Origin: Macrophomina tecta
Lineage: Eukaryota; Ascomycota; Dothideomycetes; Botryosphaeriales; Botryosphaeriaceae
Reading direction: 5' to 3'
Length of the DNA stretch: 64,000 bases
Assembly (NCBI GenBank): GCA_024180945.1
Contig: JAKSGN010000006.1
Span: forward strand, 2,108,001-2,172,000
Position 1 is the first letter of the stretch; every line of letters begins with the position of its first letter. The notes beneath the pieces were generated by a model, which was given only the letters and a program-made list of their open reading frames with translations, ran no database searches and was not told the origin of the DNA. Shown here piece by piece: positions 35,639 to 47,301 of the stretch. The translations under genes were made by a program, and so were the position numbers.

Positions 35639-38257
35639 TCAACGAGCCCAAGCCGGCGGCGTAAATAAATTCACGTCATTTCCGAGCACGCATCGCTCTC
35701 TTCTCAAAAGCTCGTTTGGCCTCCGATACGTGTAACCCAGAAACGCATTCTTCTTTCTTACTTCAATGACCTGACGCTTCAGCATTGGATCTCGAAGTAG
35801 CTTGTCCCTCGCTCTGTGCTTCTCCTTGTTCTTCCTCGCTCTGGTCTTGTTCTTCTCGGTGCCATCGCCCGGGGCTTTCAGTGCTGCAGAGCCGCGGACG
35901 CCCTCTATCAGCCCCGCCTCTTCTCTGACCATTTGAGGGTCAGTATGACTTCCGGGGCTGCGTTCGCCACCGCTTATGGTTGAGTCTGCGTCAGGATCTG
36001 CAGCGGCGTCGCTAGAACTCAGGATTTGTGTCTCGTCGTCGAAATATTTTGTCAGATCCTGGCTTGCTCGAATCCTGGGAATGAAGGGCGGATTCATCAT
36101 ATGTATTCGGTTCCAATTAATTCCATAGAAGAAGACGTGCTCCTTGATCTCACGGGCGTCGTTCGGGAATACGAAGTTTCGCTGATGGCCGCTCTGAGTT
36201 GATGTCGGACCGCTGGCTGAGACCGTCCTGTATGCATTAATGAAAGCCGCTGGTGTTGGAAGTGCAGGCGAGGGCTGAAGGCTGGAAGCCACATGAGAGC
36301 GCATGCTGAGGCTGCGATGATGGTATCGCTGGTAATGCCGCGGAAGTGAGGCATGGCGAACATCATTCTCACGATATTGCGGAGATGACAGGCGAAGTTC
36401 CTTGTCAGTGAGGAGGCATTTCATGAGATTAACGGCTGAATGAGATACGGGTGCCAGTGACGAACGGTTAATGGCGGGACCGCCCCAGCGTTGCTCCTCG
36501 GGAAATTGAAGGAAGTGGCGATGATTGACTATCTTCTGCTTCGTTTCCTTGCGATCTTGGCAGTAAAAGGGCGTTTGTCCGTACAGACACTCGTACATGA
36601 TTATGCCAATACTCCACCAGTCGCAGCGGCCGTCATACTCCTCGCCTTTGATCACTTCGGGCGCCATGTATTGACTTGTTCCAACAATGCTCTTGGCCTG
36701 TCTGCGTTTCTGATAGCGATTCATCCAATCGACCGGATTGACGTCTTTGCCAGGCGGCTCTTTTACAGGATGATCTTTGGGCAAGAATAGGGAATGCTTC
36801 CTGTGCATCCGGCCGAAGGCCGTGTCTGCCACCTGACCAAGGAGTGGCCCTTTGGCCCCAGAATTCAGCTCTTCCCTGGCATCCTGGTCGTCGCCAGTGA
36901 CGTCAATGCCGAACTTCTTGAGGAGAGAGTACCTTTTTTCGTTGAAGTACGTCTGGTTGTGGGACCAATGCCCGTCAAAGGCCAGACCGAAGTCTGAGAT
37001 TTTCAAGTGACCAGAAGAGGTAATGAGGAAGTTGTCAGGCTTGATGTCACGATGAATCCACTCCATCTTGTGGGCTTCTTCAACGCACAGGATCATCTCT
37101 GCCACATACCAACGTGTGGTTTCCTCGTCCAAGATGTCGAATCTCATAAGTAGGCCAAGAAAATCCCCTCCGACCATGTACTCCATAACGAGGTAGAGAT
37201 TGCGATTATCCTGAAAGCTTTCAACGAGAGGAACCACCCACCGACACCTTTCGGAGGCCACGAGGAAGTCGCGTTCAGCACGCAGGTGGCCTTCCTGGCA
37301 GTTGCGAAGCATTTCAGATTTTCGAATGACCTTCATGGCAAAGACTTGTCTCCGTATCCGCAAAGGATCGAAGCGGCCCCTCTCGTCATCGCTCCCATCG
37401 AGACGCCCGATGCCGGACTCTGTGTACTCGGTCGACGCGAACCCAAGTCGGGCCCGCTTCTCTCTCACAAGACGCACTATTCCAAAGCTGCCTTTGCCGA
37501 GGATTCTGACGACCTCGTAGCCAGCACCAGAGATGCCATTGGTGCTGCGTCTGGCCAAAGACTTGGATTTCAGGACACGTATGTGGCGTAAATGCTCACT
37601 TTCATGAGCACACCACTGCTTCAGCCGGTCTTTTTTCTCCTCTCTTGAAATTGGTAGTTCAGCGAGTTGTCTTTCGATGGAGCAACGACGTTGCTGACGC
37701 GGAGAAGGGTCGGGTAGCCGCAAGGAGTTGTAGTAAGTCTCAAGATAGACCTTTGTCGCGGCGGCGGATTCAATCGTAGAGATTGAGGGCTTGATGGACA
37801 GAGGCTCACGGCAATCGAAAGGCCATGGGACATTTGAGGAGGCATGGAGCTCAGTACGGGTAGTCTCGTCACTGCCTCCGGCCTCGTCACCGTTCTGGCC
37901 GGTAAGAGCTGAGCTGGGAGTTGGCGAGTTGGAGCGAAAGCTCTTCGTGATGCCAAATCGAGAGCCGAAGCTGCTGGAATAAGCATCTGGGGAAGTAAGT
38001 GCGGTAGAGGCAGACTCGGGAGGCGATTGACTGAGAGACTGGCCCAGGGAAGTGGTAGGAGTCGAAGACACTGGAGAGAGTGGGCTGAACGATGTGTCCG
38101 GGGGAGGGCCGGGGGCGGCGGCAGATTTGTTGTTGTGATTGTCGCTGTCCTGGAGGCCGACGTCTTTGTTGCGGCCGAAGAAGATACTGGGGCGACGGCT
38201 GGGACGACGGTGGATGACGGTACGCTTCTTGTGCGGGTGGGTGAAGTGGAAAGTCAT
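35639..38257 (-). CDS. NDR/LATS-type AGC serine/threonine kinase
   Basis: One exon encodes 872 residues. After a Ser/Pro-rich N-terminal part comes the NDR-type regulatory helix region (TIESAAATKVYLETYYNSL) that binds Mob proteins in relatives, then the kinase: GKGSFGIVRLV near 251, AMKVIRKSE, HRDIKPDN near 400, DFGLAF near 420 and SIVGTSQYMAPEVI near 520. The roughly 100-residue insert between DFG and APE is the hallmark of NDR kinases and here is long. The C-terminal hydrophobic motif FLGYTY is at about 839. Kinases of this group act in morphogenesis and septation pathways. It looks like a separate paralogue rather than the closest match to Cbk1/Cot-1 or Dbf2/SidB, judged from its divergent N-lobe and inserts. 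The frame is open further upstream only through a TTG, so the ATG at Met-Thr-Phe-His-Phe is chosen. Confidence 0.9.
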   Translation of the reverse strand: MTFHFTHPHKKRTVIHRRPSRRPSIFFGRNKDVGLQDSDNHNNKSAAAPGPPPDTSFSPLSPVSSTPTTSLGQSLSQSPPESASTALTSPDAYSSSFGSRFGITKSFRSNSPTPSSALTGQNGDEAGGSDETTRTELHASSNVPWPFDCREPLSIKPSISTIESAAATKVYLETYYNSLRLPDPSPRQQRRCSIERQLAELPISREEKKDRLKQWCAHESEHLRHIRVLKSKSLARRSTNGISGAGYEVVRILGKGSFGIVRLVREKRARLGFASTEYTESGIGRLDGSDDERGRFDPLRIRRQVFAMKVIRKSEMLRNCQEGHLRAERDFLVASERCRWVVPLVESFQDNRNLYLVMEYMVGGDFLGLLMRFDILDEETTRWYVAEMILCVEEAHKMEWIHRDIKPDNFLITSSGHLKISDFGLAFDGHWSHNQTYFNEKRYSLLKKFGIDVTGDDQDAREELNSGAKGPLLGQVADTAFGRMHRKHSLFLPKDHPVKEPPGKDVNPVDWMNRYQKRRQAKSIVGTSQYMAPEVIKGEEYDGRCDWWSIGIIMYECLYGQTPFYCQDRKETKQKIVNHRHFLQFPEEQRWGGPAINRSSLAPVSHSAVNLMKCLLTDKELRLSSPQYRENDVRHASLPRHYQRYHHRSLSMRSHVASSLQPSPALPTPAAFINAYRTVSASGPTSTQSGHQRNFVFPNDAREIKEHVFFYGINWNRIHMMNPPFIPRIRASQDLTKYFDDETQILSSSDAAADPDADSTISGGERSPGSHTDPQMVREEAGLIEGVRGSAALKAPGDGTEKNKTRARKNKEKHRARDKLLRDPMLKRQVIEVRKKNAFLGYTYRRPNELLRRERCVLGNDVNLFTPPAWAR

Positions 38258-39554
38258 GCTTGAATAGAGATATTGGGCGGCACTTGAGCTGCCGCCAGTA
38301 ACGATGCGACACACAAGACGACTACATGGTGAGCGAGACTCTGGAGAGGAGCCAGGGCTGCGGCCTGCAGAACCTTGCTCTTTCCTGGGCCCTTCCTTCC
38401 TCTGCTGCACCCTACGCTGCTGCTGACCGAGGTGGCAAGCTCGAGTGCGACAGGTCCAAATTGCTTTCAGCGACCCTTTCAGCCCGCTTCCGAATCGAGC
38501 CACCCTGCCCGCCAAGGTTTGCCAGTGAACCTTACGTGGGAGCCCTACTTTCCCATCATCTGCATGTGTTTCTCGCCACGAGAGTCGATATTGAATCTCA
38601 CGAGCCGCAACAATCGTCCAGCTGGGGACCTGTAATCGGAGATCGAGATGATGCCTGCGTCCCTAGGCCGCAAGCAGGAAGCGGCGCTCTCTCGTCCCGC
38701 AGAACAGCCGCCTTTCCATTTCTCCACGGCACAGTGAGCTGCAGTCGAGGCCGGGAACGTCCCTGCCAGACAAGGGCCGAAAGGGAGCGAAGGGAGGAGG
38801 GGTGTCGCAACGGCCGCTCGCTTTATGCCGGTGCGCGAGGCCCGTCTCCAGCGCGGCTTTTAACAGGCAATGGAGAGCAGTGATCAGCAGCACGCGTTGG
38901 GCGCAACGACAAGCAGGCGAGCGGGTGGAGACCGGACGGGAGCTCATGTGGGCTCATTGAGTGGGCTCGTGATCTGCCCCGATGCTCAGATCATCAGCCA
39001 GCCCGCTGAGACCGCAAGTCCCGGCGCTCCCCAGCCGGCCGGCCAACTGCATGGCTCCTCTTTCTGCGCCCGCTTCTGTACCACCGCGGGCTTCTCTCGT
39101 TTCTTCGCATCCACCTCTTCTTCTCCTGCGCAATAGCCCCCCCTTCTCTCTGCCCGCGCCGTGCTGCAGACCGCGCGCATACCCGTGCTTTGTGGCGCCG
39201 CAGGATCCCGCCTTACGCTATCTTATCGATTGCCGCATGCCCAGCTAGCTCCCCGCCTGCCAGACGTCACTGTGCTCAACTGAACGAGAGACGATCGCCC
39301 CATATCTCAACTCAGACCGCTGCCTGCTGAGCCGTGCGTTCTCTCCCTGCTCCTTGGGCCTCACCCACCCTCCTGTTACTCTCTTCCCAAAAGAAGAACT
39401 CGCGGCTGCGTCACCCGGGATATTGTCCAACACACGCACGAGTCAGAACCCGCCGCCCCGACGATATTTGTACCACAACAGCGAAGAGCACCCAAGCATC
39501 CCTCCAACTTGTAGACGCCTCCCCAAGCTCCGGAAGAAGGCAGACGCAACCACC
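38258..39554. other. Divergent intergenic region, promoters of the kinase and Yippee genes
   Basis: 1.3 kb with GC-rich and pyrimidine-rich stretches. Open frames on both strands overlap without domain content. No further gene is supportable. Confidence 0.5.
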
Positions 39555-40340
39555 ATGCTATCCTCACCCTCTCCATTCCCACTCTACCTCCTCCCCTCCA
39601 TCCCCTTCCGCCGCCGCCGCTCCTCCACCGAAACCACTGGCACTGTGGCCAGCGACACCTCCTCCACCTCCCCGACCACCGCCTCCTCTACTGCCGCGCC
39701 CACTTACCTGCGCGGCCACCGTTCACACCTGCGCTGCAACCGCTGCCTCACCGACCTCTGCCTGACCTCGCAAATCATCAGCAAGGGCTTCACCGGCCGC
39801 CACGGCCGCGCCTACCTGGTCGCGCCGCCGAACCCCTACCCGCAGCCCTCCACGTCCGCCGGCGATGACGCGCGCGGCGGCGGCGCTGTGTCCCACCGCG
39901 AGAACAACCTGCCCAACACGTACACGCACAAGCCCGTTCCGCGCCAGCTCGTCACGGGCGCCCACACCGTTAGCGACATTAGCTGCTCGCTGTGCGGCGC
40001 CGTGCTCGGCTGGAAGTACGTCGCCGCCGAGGAGGAGAGCCAGAAGTACAAGGTCGGCAAGTTCATCCTCGAGACCAAGCGCGTGTGTCGCGGCGTGTGC
40101 TGGGAGAATGAGGACGGCGGTGTGGCCGAGGCGCCCCCGTCGTCGTTGGATGGCGCTGCGGGCGCGGGTAGTGGGGAGGGGAGCAATGAGGATGAGGATG
40201 TCGAGTTTGATAGCCAGGATGAGGACGAGTGCGAGGATCTGTTCGCCGGCGTGTGGAGTCCGGCACTTGCAAAGAGGAGGCGGCGCGGCCGCGCCTGGCG
40301 GGAAGGCAGGAATGGCGCCGGCGGCGTCGAAGAGGTCTGA
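39555..40340 (+). CDS. Yippee-domain (Mis18/Cereblon-like fold) protein
   Basis: One exon encodes 261 residues. After a Ser/Thr-rich start of about 50 residues, the Yippee zinc fold is complete: CNRC near 61, GRHGRAYLV, then GAHTVSDISCSLCGAVLGWK with the second Cys pair near 143, and SQKYKVGKFILE. The fold binds one zinc ion through four cysteines. The C-terminal third is acidic and then ends in a basic cluster (KRRRRGRAWR) that could be a nuclear signal. Fungal Yippee proteins are poorly studied; links to stress resistance and ubiquitin-ligase complexes come from other species. The start ATG directly precedes the low-complexity region; an in-frame ATG 67 codons upstream lies in leader-like sequence. 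Confidence 0.9.
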   Translation: MLSSPSPFPLYLLPSIPFRRRRSSTETTGTVASDTSSTSPTTASSTAAPTYLRGHRSHLRCNRCLTDLCLTSQIISKGFTGRHGRAYLVAPPNPYPQPSTSAGDDARGGGAVSHRENNLPNTYTHKPVPRQLVTGAHTVSDISCSLCGAVLGWKYVAAEEESQKYKVGKFILETKRVCRGVCWENEDGGVAEAPPSSLDGAAGAGSGEGSNEDEDVEFDSQDEDECEDLFAGVWSPALAKRRRRGRAWREGRNGAGGVEEV

Positions 40341-41457
40341 TATCGCGGTCCTTTCTGCTCGCGGCTTAGGATGAGTGCGGTAATAGGTTGCATGCTTGCG
40401 TCCTCGCGTCCTAGCGTCGTCTGTAAACGGAGCAGCAGAATTTTGATTTCCGGAACCTCCTCTCCTTGGCAGTTGTTGAACGGCACAGGTTGGCGTTTTC
40501 TGCTTTCTCCCATCGTTTTCTTTTGTCTGGGACAAATTGGAATATCAGTGGCACGATGGACCGGATAATTTATGGATACCCCCCTTTATCTTCACATACC
40601 TCCCCGAAGTAGAGAGCATTCTTCATATACTTAGCATATCCTCTCTTTGGCGAATGAGCTCTTGAGAATGTAAGCAGTAATAATCAGAATTGGAAGTTTC
40701 CCTGTTGAATCTTTTTCTCGCGTGCTAAGTGTTGTTATGTACCAGGGCGGGAAAAGGCGAAGACATTCGCGACATAGTAATTACCTCTGACGGTTGAGTT
40801 CAGGGCAGATATGACGCCAAGAGAGCAGTAAAAAGAAAAGAGGGGGATGAAGGGGCGGTACTCCGATCAAATCACCACGAAAATCTCTGCGAAGCTTAGC
40901 ACTACTGCAGTATATAAGGAAAAAGCGTTAAATATACGTACGTGCTATGTTAAACACGCCGCGTGCGCTCATAATTCTGTTTGTAATAGAAAAAAACCCC
41001 TGCACTGTACTTGGTAGACACCGTTTTCCGGCCTTCCGTCCAACGCCAACTTTTATTCATACATGGAATAGTGGCAGAGCTATGTGAATACTATGGAAAG
41101 TATGCCAAGAACTCGCCAGATGTATTCTCCCTTAAGCAAGCGGAAGAAATACGAGATTTTTTGCCTCGAAAAAAGGCGAAAGCATTAACAAACCAGCAGG
41201 GGGAGAGGCGCCTGAGAGATCCGTCCTCCCTGCACTATGCCTGCATCTAGTCTGCCGCAATGCAAGTGGGATATCTCAAATGCTGGACGATGCATAACCA
41301 GAGAGAGGAAGTCCAAGAACTAAAGAGACGTTCGTCAAGATGGAAATGAAGCGGCCGCGATACTGGAATGCAGTATGCTTGAGTGTACAGTGAGTGGACA
41401 AACAGCTCAGGACTGTACGACACAACATCCGTGCGATGGGCGCTGGACGGTCGTCCT
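40341..41457. other. Convergent intergenic region
   Basis: It lies between the 3' ends of the Yippee and FKBP genes. The DNA is AT-richer than the flanking genes, with no coding frame of interest. Only 3' UTRs are expected. Confidence 0.55.
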
Positions 41458-43120
41458 TTAGTTGATCGAGACCATCTTGATGTCGAAGACAAGAGTGGAG
41501 TTGGCGGGGATGCCAGGCAGGTTCTGCTTGCCATAGGCAAGATTGGACGGGATGGTGATGCGGCGCTCACCACCAACCTTCATGCCAGCAACACCGATAT
41601 CCCAGCCCTTGATCACCTCGCCGGTGCCGAGCTTGAAGGAGAAAGGTTTACCCTTCTTGTTGGCTATTTTGCGTCAGTACCGTGCACCACACGCTCATCC
41701 TGATGCTATTGGAACTTACAGTCAAAGACCTTGCCGTTGGTCAGCTTGCCAATGTAACGCATACCAATCCTGTCGCCCTTCTTGGCAGCGGGACCAGTGC
41801 CCTGCTTCTTATCGTCGATTGTGACGCCGTTTACAACCTTCACGCCAGAAGTAGGCTTCTCCTCCTTCTTGTCATCCTTCTTAGGCAGAGGTGAGCCAGT
41901 GGGGCCCTGCTCAAGGTTCTTGGCGAACTGCACCTTCTTCTTGTCAGCGGCACTGTCCTTGGCCTCAGCAGCGACAGCCTTGCCCTCGTTGTTCTTGAGC
42001 TTCTTCTGCTGCTTCTTGCTGAGCTTCTCGTTGTTGTCGCCCTCCTTGCTAATCATGTCGTCAAGACTCTCAGCCTCCTCGGCGGAGCGCTTGTTCTTGC
42101 CCTTCTTGTCCTTCGAGGCCTGAACAAGCTTAGGTGGCTCCTCGTCATCAGAGCCAAGCTCGGTGATCCTGGGGTTTTCCAGGCCATCCAACTCGTCTTC
42201 CTCCTCAGAGTCGTAGTCCTCCTCGAGCTCATCCTCGTCGGGAGAGAGATCATAGTCCTCCTCATCGCTATCTTCCTCGTCGTCGTCATGCGAGTGATCC
42301 GGAACAACGTAGTTGCCAGTCAGCGAGATGTCATAGGCACCCGTGACCTGGAAGTAGACCTGCTCGTTCTCGCCGATGGTGATGTCGAGGGGCTGCTGGT
42401 AGTTCTATAGTACGAGATTAGGAATAGAGCATTGTAGATAGATCAGGCGGGTAAGCTTACCTTCTCCGGGTCGAGGGTGCAAATGACAAACTCTTCCATC
42501 TCCATCTCCTCACCGTCATCGTCAGAGTCCTCTTCGCTGTCTTCCTCCTCCTCAGTAGCACGGGCTTTGCCCTTGTTCTTCTTTGGCTTCTCGTCAAGGT
42601 CCATGTCCTCGGCGTTCTCGATCTCTGCCAGAATTTCCTTCATGGCAGCTTCCTTGCGAGCCTTCTTGGACTTGGCAGGGTCACTCGGGCCGCCGTTCTT
42701 CTCCTCTTCATCGTCAGAGTCCTCCTCGCTATCTTCCTCACCATCGTCCAGCAGGCCCAGGCGAGCGCGGATGGCGTCGACGCTGTCGTCATCATCATCC
42801 TCGTCCCCGTCATCGCCGGAAATAGGCTCGCGGATAAGCTTCAGGGTGGCACGAGGAAGAATGTTCTTGCGGCTCTCGTCAACCTGAGGGGCGGCGTTGG
42901 GGTCGATAGCGGCCATAGTAATACGGAACTTTTTCTTGATTAGCAACAGCGGTCTTATAAGGTGCGCATAGAGAAGGGCCAGAAGCGTCTGATGTCGCTA
43001 AATCAGCACCTATGGTAAGCCAACAATACTTACAGTAGCCGGGAAATCGGGGAGGGCCTGGATAGGCATGCCTCCGCAAGGGACCTCGAGGCCATAGACG
43101 GCGACAGGAAGAAGCGGCAT
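41458..43120 (-). CDS. Nucleolar FKBP-type peptidyl-prolyl isomerase (Fpr3/Fpr4-like)
   Basis: Four exons on the minus strand (43120-43034, 42928-42461, 42404-41720, 41663-41458) give 481 residues. The N-terminal part is a nucleoplasmin-like domain ([27 protein letters not shown]) as in histone-binding fungal FKBPs, followed by long Asp/Glu runs, a Lys-rich segment and a C-terminal FKBP domain of about 110 residues ([44 protein letters not shown]). It is expected to isomerise prolines, including on histones, and to act as a chaperone in the nucleolus; FK506 binding is likely. Intron 1 ends in AAAAAG, a weak acceptor; using an AG six bases earlier would add Lys-Lys without changing frame. The acidic tracts match known Fpr3/4 proteins. 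It shares a 365-bp divergent promoter with REV1. Confidence 0.93.
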
Positions 43121-43485
43121 TGTGGAAGGATCTGGACTAAATACTGGGGAATACTGTTGAAAAAAGTGCGCGACGAACGACACTACCGTCTGCTGGGTAG
43201 AGGAAGTCGGTGGAGAGGGAGGAGCAGGAGAGAAAAAGAAGGGCAGAGGGCACTGGAGGTGTAGGCGCAAGCGCAGCTCGAGGAACTTTTTGACGCCGAG
43301 ATTTTAGCTCGGACCGCCGACTGGTTGGTGCTCTGGCCAGCCCAGTGACGCGCCCCACCGCACGTCGATTCGCGTCGCACTCGCGCCCGCCCGCCGTCAT
43401 ACCGTAGCCATCGCCATTGTCACCAGTATCCCGATCTCACGTCGCATCACCCACCTCACCATGCGCCTGCACCGCGCAAGCCACC
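43121..43485. promoter_or_regulatory. Bidirectional promoter of the FKBP and REV1 genes
   Basis: 365 bp separate the divergent start codons. The sequence is GC-rich towards REV1. I see no certain regulator site. Confidence 0.4.
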
Positions 43486-46400
43486 ATGGGGTCACGCCTC
43501 GAGAGCAATTCCAACGCCATTCGCAAGCGCATAGAAAACCGTACGCCTTCGCCACTACACCACACATTCCAAACTGACCGACGCGTGTACAGACACGTTC
43601 GACAATGAAGAGGGCGAAGAGTACGAAGCCTCTAATTTCGGGGGCTTCCCGGACTACTTCCGTCGCAAGAAAATAAAACTACAAAACCTTGATGCCGAGC
43701 TGCGGTCCCGGTCGGCCGACAAGCCTCAAATATTCCGCGGCGTGGTGGCGCACGTCAACGGGTACACGCAACCTTCACTGAACGACTTGCACAGGCTCAT
43801 TGTCTCCCATGGCGGTGGCTTCATGCAGTATCTGGACGGCAAAACGACGGTTACACATATTATCGCAAGCAGCCTGACTCCAAAGAAAGCCGTCGAGTTC
43901 CGGAGATATCGCATAGTGAAGCCCGCATGGGTGGTCGACAGTGTGAATGCCGGTAAGCTTCTTCCATGGGATAACTATCGGGTGTTGGAGGAAGGGGCCG
44001 GGCAGAAGGTTCTAGGGTTTGACAACGGCAAAGTTGTAAGTCAGCCGAACGTGAAGACGCGCGGTTATCGGGACCAGACCGACACCAGCTGGTACACTAG
44101 CCAACTTCGGGAGGAGGATCGTACGCTCAAGGGGTTGCATTCTTCTCCCTTCTTGTCTCAGAGGCCTTCAACCCCGCGAGTAGACGACGAGATTGACGAG
44201 CTGCCTCCGTCGCATCAGCCCGAGGATGTTTTGCCGCAGGAGACTCCCGTTGTCCATGATCAAGACGAGGTTTGGCCGGCCGAAAATGCCTCGATTACGC
44301 CTCCCGAAAATTGGCCCGCTGATCCGTTAGAAGAGCCACCTGAGGCGGAAGTGGAGGCGCAAGGCTTGAAGAGAGCACATAGTGACCACGCCGGACCGCC
44401 TTCAAAACGGAAGAAGATGACTGCTGAAGAGCATAACGCTATCCTTCTTGCCGATCCAAACATTAGGAAGTCCACTGTCGTGCACCCTGGTTTTCTCGAA
44501 CAGTATTACCGCGAATCTCGATTGCATCATTTATCGACGTGGAAAGCAGACTTGAAAGCTCAGTTACAGGCCATGGCTGCCGAAAAGTCATCGTCACAAA
44601 AGGAAAAACAGAAGCGTGCCCCAGGCACTCGCAGATATATTCTGCACGTCGATTTTGATAGCTTCTTCGCCGCTGTATCTCTGAAGAAGTACCCACAGTA
44701 CCAGGACAAACCTGCTGTAGTTGCCCACAGCAATGGAAGTGGCTCCGAGATTGCAAGCTGTAATTATCCAGCACGCGAATTCGGCATCAAGAACGGCATG
44801 TGGATGAAGCGAGCGCAGGAACTCTGCCCGGAGCTCAACATATTACCTTATGACTTCTCAGCTTACGAGGAGGCGAGTAGGTCGTTTTACGATGCTATAC
44901 TGGCAACGGACGGCATAGTACAGAGCGTCAGCATCGACGAGGCTCTCATAGACGTATCTGTCCAATGTATTGCTGTAGGTGGCAGTGACGGAAAGAAAAT
45001 GAGCGAAGGCAGCATCTATCGCGAGCAAACCGAGGCAGACAGTATTGCTCAGCGTTTGCGGGACGAGGTCAAGAACAAGACAGGCTGTGCCGTATCTGTC
45101 GGGATCGGCCCAAACATCTTGTGTGCAAAGGTTGCTCTACGCAAGGCAAAGCCTGCCGGCCAATATCAGATCAAGCCCGAACAGATCCTTGATTTCATTG
45201 GAAAGCTCGAGGTACAGGATCTTCCTGGCGTTGCATACAGCATCGGCAGCAAACTGGAGGAGATTGGCATCAAGCTCGTAGGCGATATTCGCAGTTACTC
45301 CAAGGAGCGTCTCATCAACACCCTCGGACCAAAGACTGGTGAAAAAATATGGGATTACTCCCGAGGCATCGATCGCACTGAAGTCGGGGACGTCGTTGTG
45401 CGCAAATCAATTTCAGCAGAAGTAAACTGGGGAGTACGATTCACCGATCAGGAGCAGGTTGATGAGTTCATGGAGAACTTATGCGGTGAATTGCAGCGTC
45501 GTTTAATGAAAGCGAGGGTGAAGGGCAGACAACTCACAATAAAAGTCATGAAACGAGCAGCGGATGCACCTTTGGATCCTCCGAAGCATCTTGGCCACGG
45601 AAAATGCGACACCTTCAACAAGAGCCTGGTGCTGGGCATCGCCACCAATGATAAAGGTGTACTGGCTAAGGAAGCACTTTCAATTCTGAAGGGGTTCGGA
45701 TTCTCACCAGGCGAGCTGCGGGGGATAGGCATACAAATGACCAGACTGGAACCTCTGAAGGGTTCTGGCGATGGACGAGAGAGCAGTCAGCGTCGCCTTC
45801 AGTTCAAGGTCGGGGAACCCAGTAGAGCTGTTCCCAAGGCAGTCGAAGATCCGATCCAAGACGACATTGTGACGCCCAAGAAGCAAAAAGCATCTGCGGA
45901 TCAAGTTCATTTTGGTTCATCCCAGCTGAACTCTAATAGTCCCAGCCGCAAACCACTGAACACGTTGGGTACCCAGTTCCTTATGCCGACACAGCTCGAT
46001 CCGAACGTCCTCGCTGAGCTACCTCAGGATATCCGGGACAAGCTCGCAAAGCATGTAAAACAACCTCCTTTTGCAGCCAGAACGGATGCTGCACTGCAAT
46101 CGTTCGAAGATGGGGTTCCCAATGACCCATTTCTCGCGAAACCCATCGCTGGCACCACCATCCCCAACCAATCTCAACTCGATCCCGACATCCTAGCTGC
46201 GCTTCCAGAAGACGTGCGAGTCGAGGTCCTATCTTTCTACCGCCAGACACCCAGCAGTAAACATGCTGACCATGCCGTCATCCCCCAATCGCCCCGCAAA
46301 AACCGAACCGTGAACACCAAAATCCCCAAGAAAGCCGCCTCAGCTTCGTTCGCTGGACCCCGTAAGCGCGGCCGCCCTCCTAAAGCCGTCTCTCTCGCCG

Positions 46401-47083
46401 CGGCAGCAGCAGCCAGCGGCAACAGCACCCTCACGCAATCAAATTTCATCTCCACCCGCTTTTCCCGCCCTGGCCGTCCCACCAGCCGCGACGGTATCGA
46501 GACCGACGACGAAGCCAGCGCCACGGACAGGGGCGAGACGTTGTCGCCAGACCCAGACTTCCTCGCCGCTCTCCCAGAGGAAATCCGGCGCGAGGTACTC
46601 GACGAGCATCGCCGCGTCCGTCTGCGCAAACACGATGGCTTGACGCCCTCACATCCTGTTCACGCGAGAGCGGCAACGAATAACGCATCGGGCCCGGCGT
46701 CACCAGCGCTTCCGCCGGGGCAGCGGACGCTGAAGTTGCCGCCGCGTCCGCCACGTCCCACGTTCACGACGAGGAACTTGTGGCAGCCGGAGCAACTGCG
46801 CGATGCCGTTAAGGAGTGGATGCGCGAGTTTAGAGATGAAGGCCCGTACCGAGAGGATGTAGATGCGCTGGCAGCATATTTGAAGAAGGTCGTGATGGAG
46901 GAGCGGGATATGGACAAGGCGGTGGGGCTGGTGAAGTGGTTCGTGTGGATGGTTTGTGATGAGTTCAATGGAAATATGAGGGAATCGCGGGGGCAATCAA
47001 AGTGGAATGATGCGGTTGGGAAGGTGAAGGAGGTTGTGCAGGTGGCAATTGGCAAAAGGGGTTTGGGGAAGGTGAACTTTTGA
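43486..47083 (+). CDS. rev1: REV1, deoxycytidyl transferase of translesion synthesis
   Basis: Two exons (43486-43540, 43593-47083) give 1181 residues. REV1 inserts dCMP opposite abasic and damaged guanine sites and scaffolds polymerase zeta. A BRCT domain covers about 66-160 (IFRGVVAHVNGYTQPSL to PAWVVDSV). The Y-family polymerase starts near 366 with HVDFDSFFAAVSL and contains the catalytic SIDEALID near 465, then a little-finger region. Three ubiquitin-binding motifs follow, each centred on a Leu-Pro pair: LAELPQDIRDKL near 822, LAALPEDVRVEVL near 882 and LAALPEEIRREVL near 1008. The last 100 residues are the C-terminal interaction domain. The first exon encodes only 18 residues and joins through a 52-nt intron to THE conserved ASNFGGFPDYF segment; without it the start would fall inside the BRCT domain. 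Confidence 0.95.
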
Positions 47084-47301
47084 GAGAATTGGAGCTCTGT
47101 TCTTGCTGGAGACCCAGGTTTGCACGACACAGGGATAAGTTCGACTAGCATTGATCGTCTGATAACGGTGGAGATATCCACCGATTTATTACTTTGCAAG
47201 GTTGTCAAGTGCTTTGACGCTGCATATAAATTAACATTCGCGGCCACGCAAACAACAAATCAACAGCTGCCGTCTCGGTGCCTCCTGGCCGAGAACCAAG
47301 C

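Noticed and set aside
39723..40535. 270-codon minus-strand frame opposite the Yippee gene
   Set aside because: The plus strand has the complete Yippee motif set; the antisense frame has none.
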